Below the pieces are notes generated by a model. That model had not been told where the DNA came from. It ran no database searches and saw only the letters and a list, made by a program, of their open reading frames with translations. The position numbers and the translations under genes were made by a program. Of a stretch of 15,989 bases of DNA, positions 14,534 to 15,989 are shown in pieces (the first letter of the stretch is position 1; every line of letters starts with the position of its first letter). Source of the DNA: Methylotenera sp. GTDB taxonomy: Bacteria; Pseudomonadota; Gammaproteobacteria; Burkholderiales; Methylophilaceae. The stretch is taken from assembly GCA_013816325.1 (NCBI GenBank), contig JACDEP010000002.1:1-15989 (forward strand), read 5' to 3'.

Positions 14534-15989
14534 ATGTCCGCAGAAAAAACGCCAATTCCACCAGCTTCTAACTTTATCCGCGCCACTGTTGAGCATGATT
14601 TAGCCGACAATAAATACGCCAGCAAAAAATGGGCAGGCGGCCCGGGTGATGCTTCATATCAAGCGGGTGGACAACCAGACTCAGCCAAGATTCGTACCCG
14701 TTTCCCCCCCGAGCCAAATGGTTACCTGCATATCGGCCATGCGAAAAGTATCTTTTTGAATTTTGGCCTGGCGCGCGATTATGAAGGCGTGTGTCATTTG
14801 CGTTTTGACGACACCAACCCTGAGAAAGAAAGCCAAGAATATGTTGATAGCATTAGCGATGCCGTGCAGTGGCTAGGCTTTAACTGGAAGAATGATGGCC
14901 CAAATGGTGGCGAGAGCAATCTCTACTTCGCCAGCAATTACTTTGACTTTATGTACCAAGCGGCAGAAAGCCTGATTGAGAATGGTCACGCCTATGTAGA
15001 TAGCCAAACAGCGGACGAGATGCGCGCGAATCGCGGCACGCTCACCGATCCGGGTAAAGATTCGCCTTGGCGTAACCGTAGCATAGAAGAGAACTTAAGC
15101 CTGTTCCGCGAGATGCGTGATGGCAAACATGCCGATGGCAGCTTGATTTTACGCGCCAAAATTGACATGAAATCGCCTAACATCAATTTGCGTGACCCGG
15201 CAATATACCGTGTGCGCCGTGCGCATCACCACAACACTGGTGATAAATGGTGCATTTATCCTATGTACACTTTTGCGCACCCTGTTGAAGATGCGCTGGA
15301 ACAAATCACCCATTCCATCTGCACGCTAGAATTTGAAGATCAACGTCCGTTTTATGATTGGCTATTGGAGCGTTTGGCAGAGCCGACTGAAGATGTCGGC
15401 GGAACTAAAAAGCTCGGCTTGTTAGCCGAACCGCTACCAAAACAATACGAATTCGCGCGTCTTAACCTGACTTACGTGGTGCTTTCAAAACGTAAGCTCA
15501 TTCAACTGGTAGAAGAAAAACACGTCAGCGGTTGGGATGACCCACGGTTGCCAACCCTGGCAGGTGCGCGCCGCCGTGGTTACACCGCAGAAGGCTTTAA
15601 GCTGTTCACCGATCGTATTGGCGTTTCCAAAGCAGATTCATGGATTGAATATACGATATTGGAAGATTGCATGCGCGAAGTGCTTAACCTTTCTGCCGAG
15701 CGCCGTATCGCCGTGTTAGACCCAATCAAGCTCGTGATTGATAACTATCCCCTTGATTCTAATGGTGAGTCTCAAACAGAAGATTGCTTCGCACCTAACC
15801 ATCCACTCAAACCTGAGTTAGGTAAACGCGTTGTGCCACTGACCCGCGAACTATGGATAGAACGCGAAGACTTTATGGAAGTCCCAAGCAAAGGTTATTT
15901 CAGGCTAACGGTAGACGGCATGGTGCGCTTGCGTTACGGTTACGTGGTGAAATGCACAGGCTTTGAGAAAGATGCTGCTGGCAATGTCA
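14534..15989 (+). CDS. glnS: Glutaminyl-tRNA synthetase (partial, 3' end missing)
   Basis: GlnRS charges tRNA-Gln with glutamine. The first 485 codons are present and the frame is open to the window edge. The class I signature is at 58-69 (PEPNGYLHIGH) and the KMSKS-type loop at about 317-321 (LSKRK). The anticodon-binding domain begins beyond about residue 340. Compared with E. coli, some 20 extra residues sit before the signature (about 31-51), as I recall from other betaproteobacterial GlnRS. The start follows the divergent birA gene by 138 bases; I see no good ribosome site, and the only promoter hint is a TAAAAT box at 14492-14497. Presence of GlnRS implies direct Gln-tRNA charging in this organism. 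Confidence 0.96.
   Translation, partial: MSAEKTPIPPASNFIRATVEHDLADNKYASKKWAGGPGDASYQAGGQPDSAKIRTRFPPEPNGYLHIGHAKSIFLNFGLARDYEGVCHLRFDDTNPEKESQEYVDSISDAVQWLGFNWKNDGPNGGESNLYFASNYFDFMYQAAESLIENGHAYVDSQTADEMRANRGTLTDPGKDSPWRNRSIEENLSLFREMRDGKHADGSLILRAKIDMKSPNINLRDPAIYRVRRAHHHNTGDKWCIYPMYTFAHPVEDALEQITHSICTLEFEDQRPFYDWLLERLAEPTEDVGGTKKLGLLAEPLPKQYEFARLNLTYVVLSKRKLIQLVEEKHVSGWDDPRLPTLAGARRRGYTAEGFKLFTDRIGVSKADSWIEYTILEDCMREVLNLSAERRIAVLDPIKLVIDNYPLDSNGESQTEDCFAPNHPLKPELGKRVVPLTRELWIEREDFMEVPSKGYFRLTVDGMVRLRYGYVVKCTGFEKDAAGNV

Overview
The window looks like a chromosomal segment of a moderately AT-rich betaproteobacterium, most likely of the Methylophilaceae type (Methylotenera or Methylophilus relatives). 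The reasons are the betaproteobacterial style of the 5S and 23S ends, a homodimeric E1 pyruvate dehydrogenase with a dihydrolipoamide dehydrogenase that carries its own lipoyl domain, the betaproteobacterial N-terminal insert in GlnRS, and the birA-coaX-SPOR gene order. The family-level placement is inference; no database search was possible.

Layout. 1-402 is the 3' end of a 23S rRNA gene and about 700-814 a complete 5S rRNA gene, separated by a tRNA-less spacer with several hairpins and followed by a strong terminator at 825-860. 861-1435 has no convincing protein gene but is not empty. It holds a second, partial copy of the 5S 3' end with its own terminator (1008-1092), then about 300 nt of highly structured, RNA-like sequence with 13-bp tandem repeats, possibly a degenerate group II intron fragment or an unrecognised ncRNA. 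It ends in a hairpin shared with the convergent aminopeptidase gene. 1436-2893 (minus) encodes an M17 leucyl aminopeptidase. 3167-7175 is an aceE-aceF operon (PDH E1 and E2) closed by a terminator at 7196-7230. 7554-8572 is a secreted trypsin-like protease plus TPR gene, apparently broken by a one-base deletion and lying inside the PDH cluster. 8766-11927 is lpdA (E3 with lipoyl domain) followed 6 nt later by a GlcD/D-lactate dehydrogenase-like flavoprotein gene. Converging on it is a minus-strand operon birA-coaX-SPOR protein (14395 to 11944). glnS starts at 14534 on the plus strand and runs off the window.

How the parts work together. AceE, AceF and Lpd form the pyruvate dehydrogenase complex (pyruvate to acetyl-CoA). 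AceF has one lipoyl domain and Lpd has another, nearly identical over its core. The adjacent flavoprotein may oxidise a 2-hydroxyacid such as D-lactate or glycolate, which could feed the same pathway. BirA (biotinylation of acetyl-CoA carboxylase) and CoaX (first step of CoA synthesis) serve cofactors used around acetyl-CoA; the SPOR protein is a membrane-anchored, peptidoglycan-binding type protein.

Most of the window is ordinary housekeeping sequence. The places worth a second look are the 5S remnant and structured RNA region (about 980-1411), the frameshifted protease-TPR gene, and the duplicated lipoyl domain. I did not find a clearly new multi-gene system.
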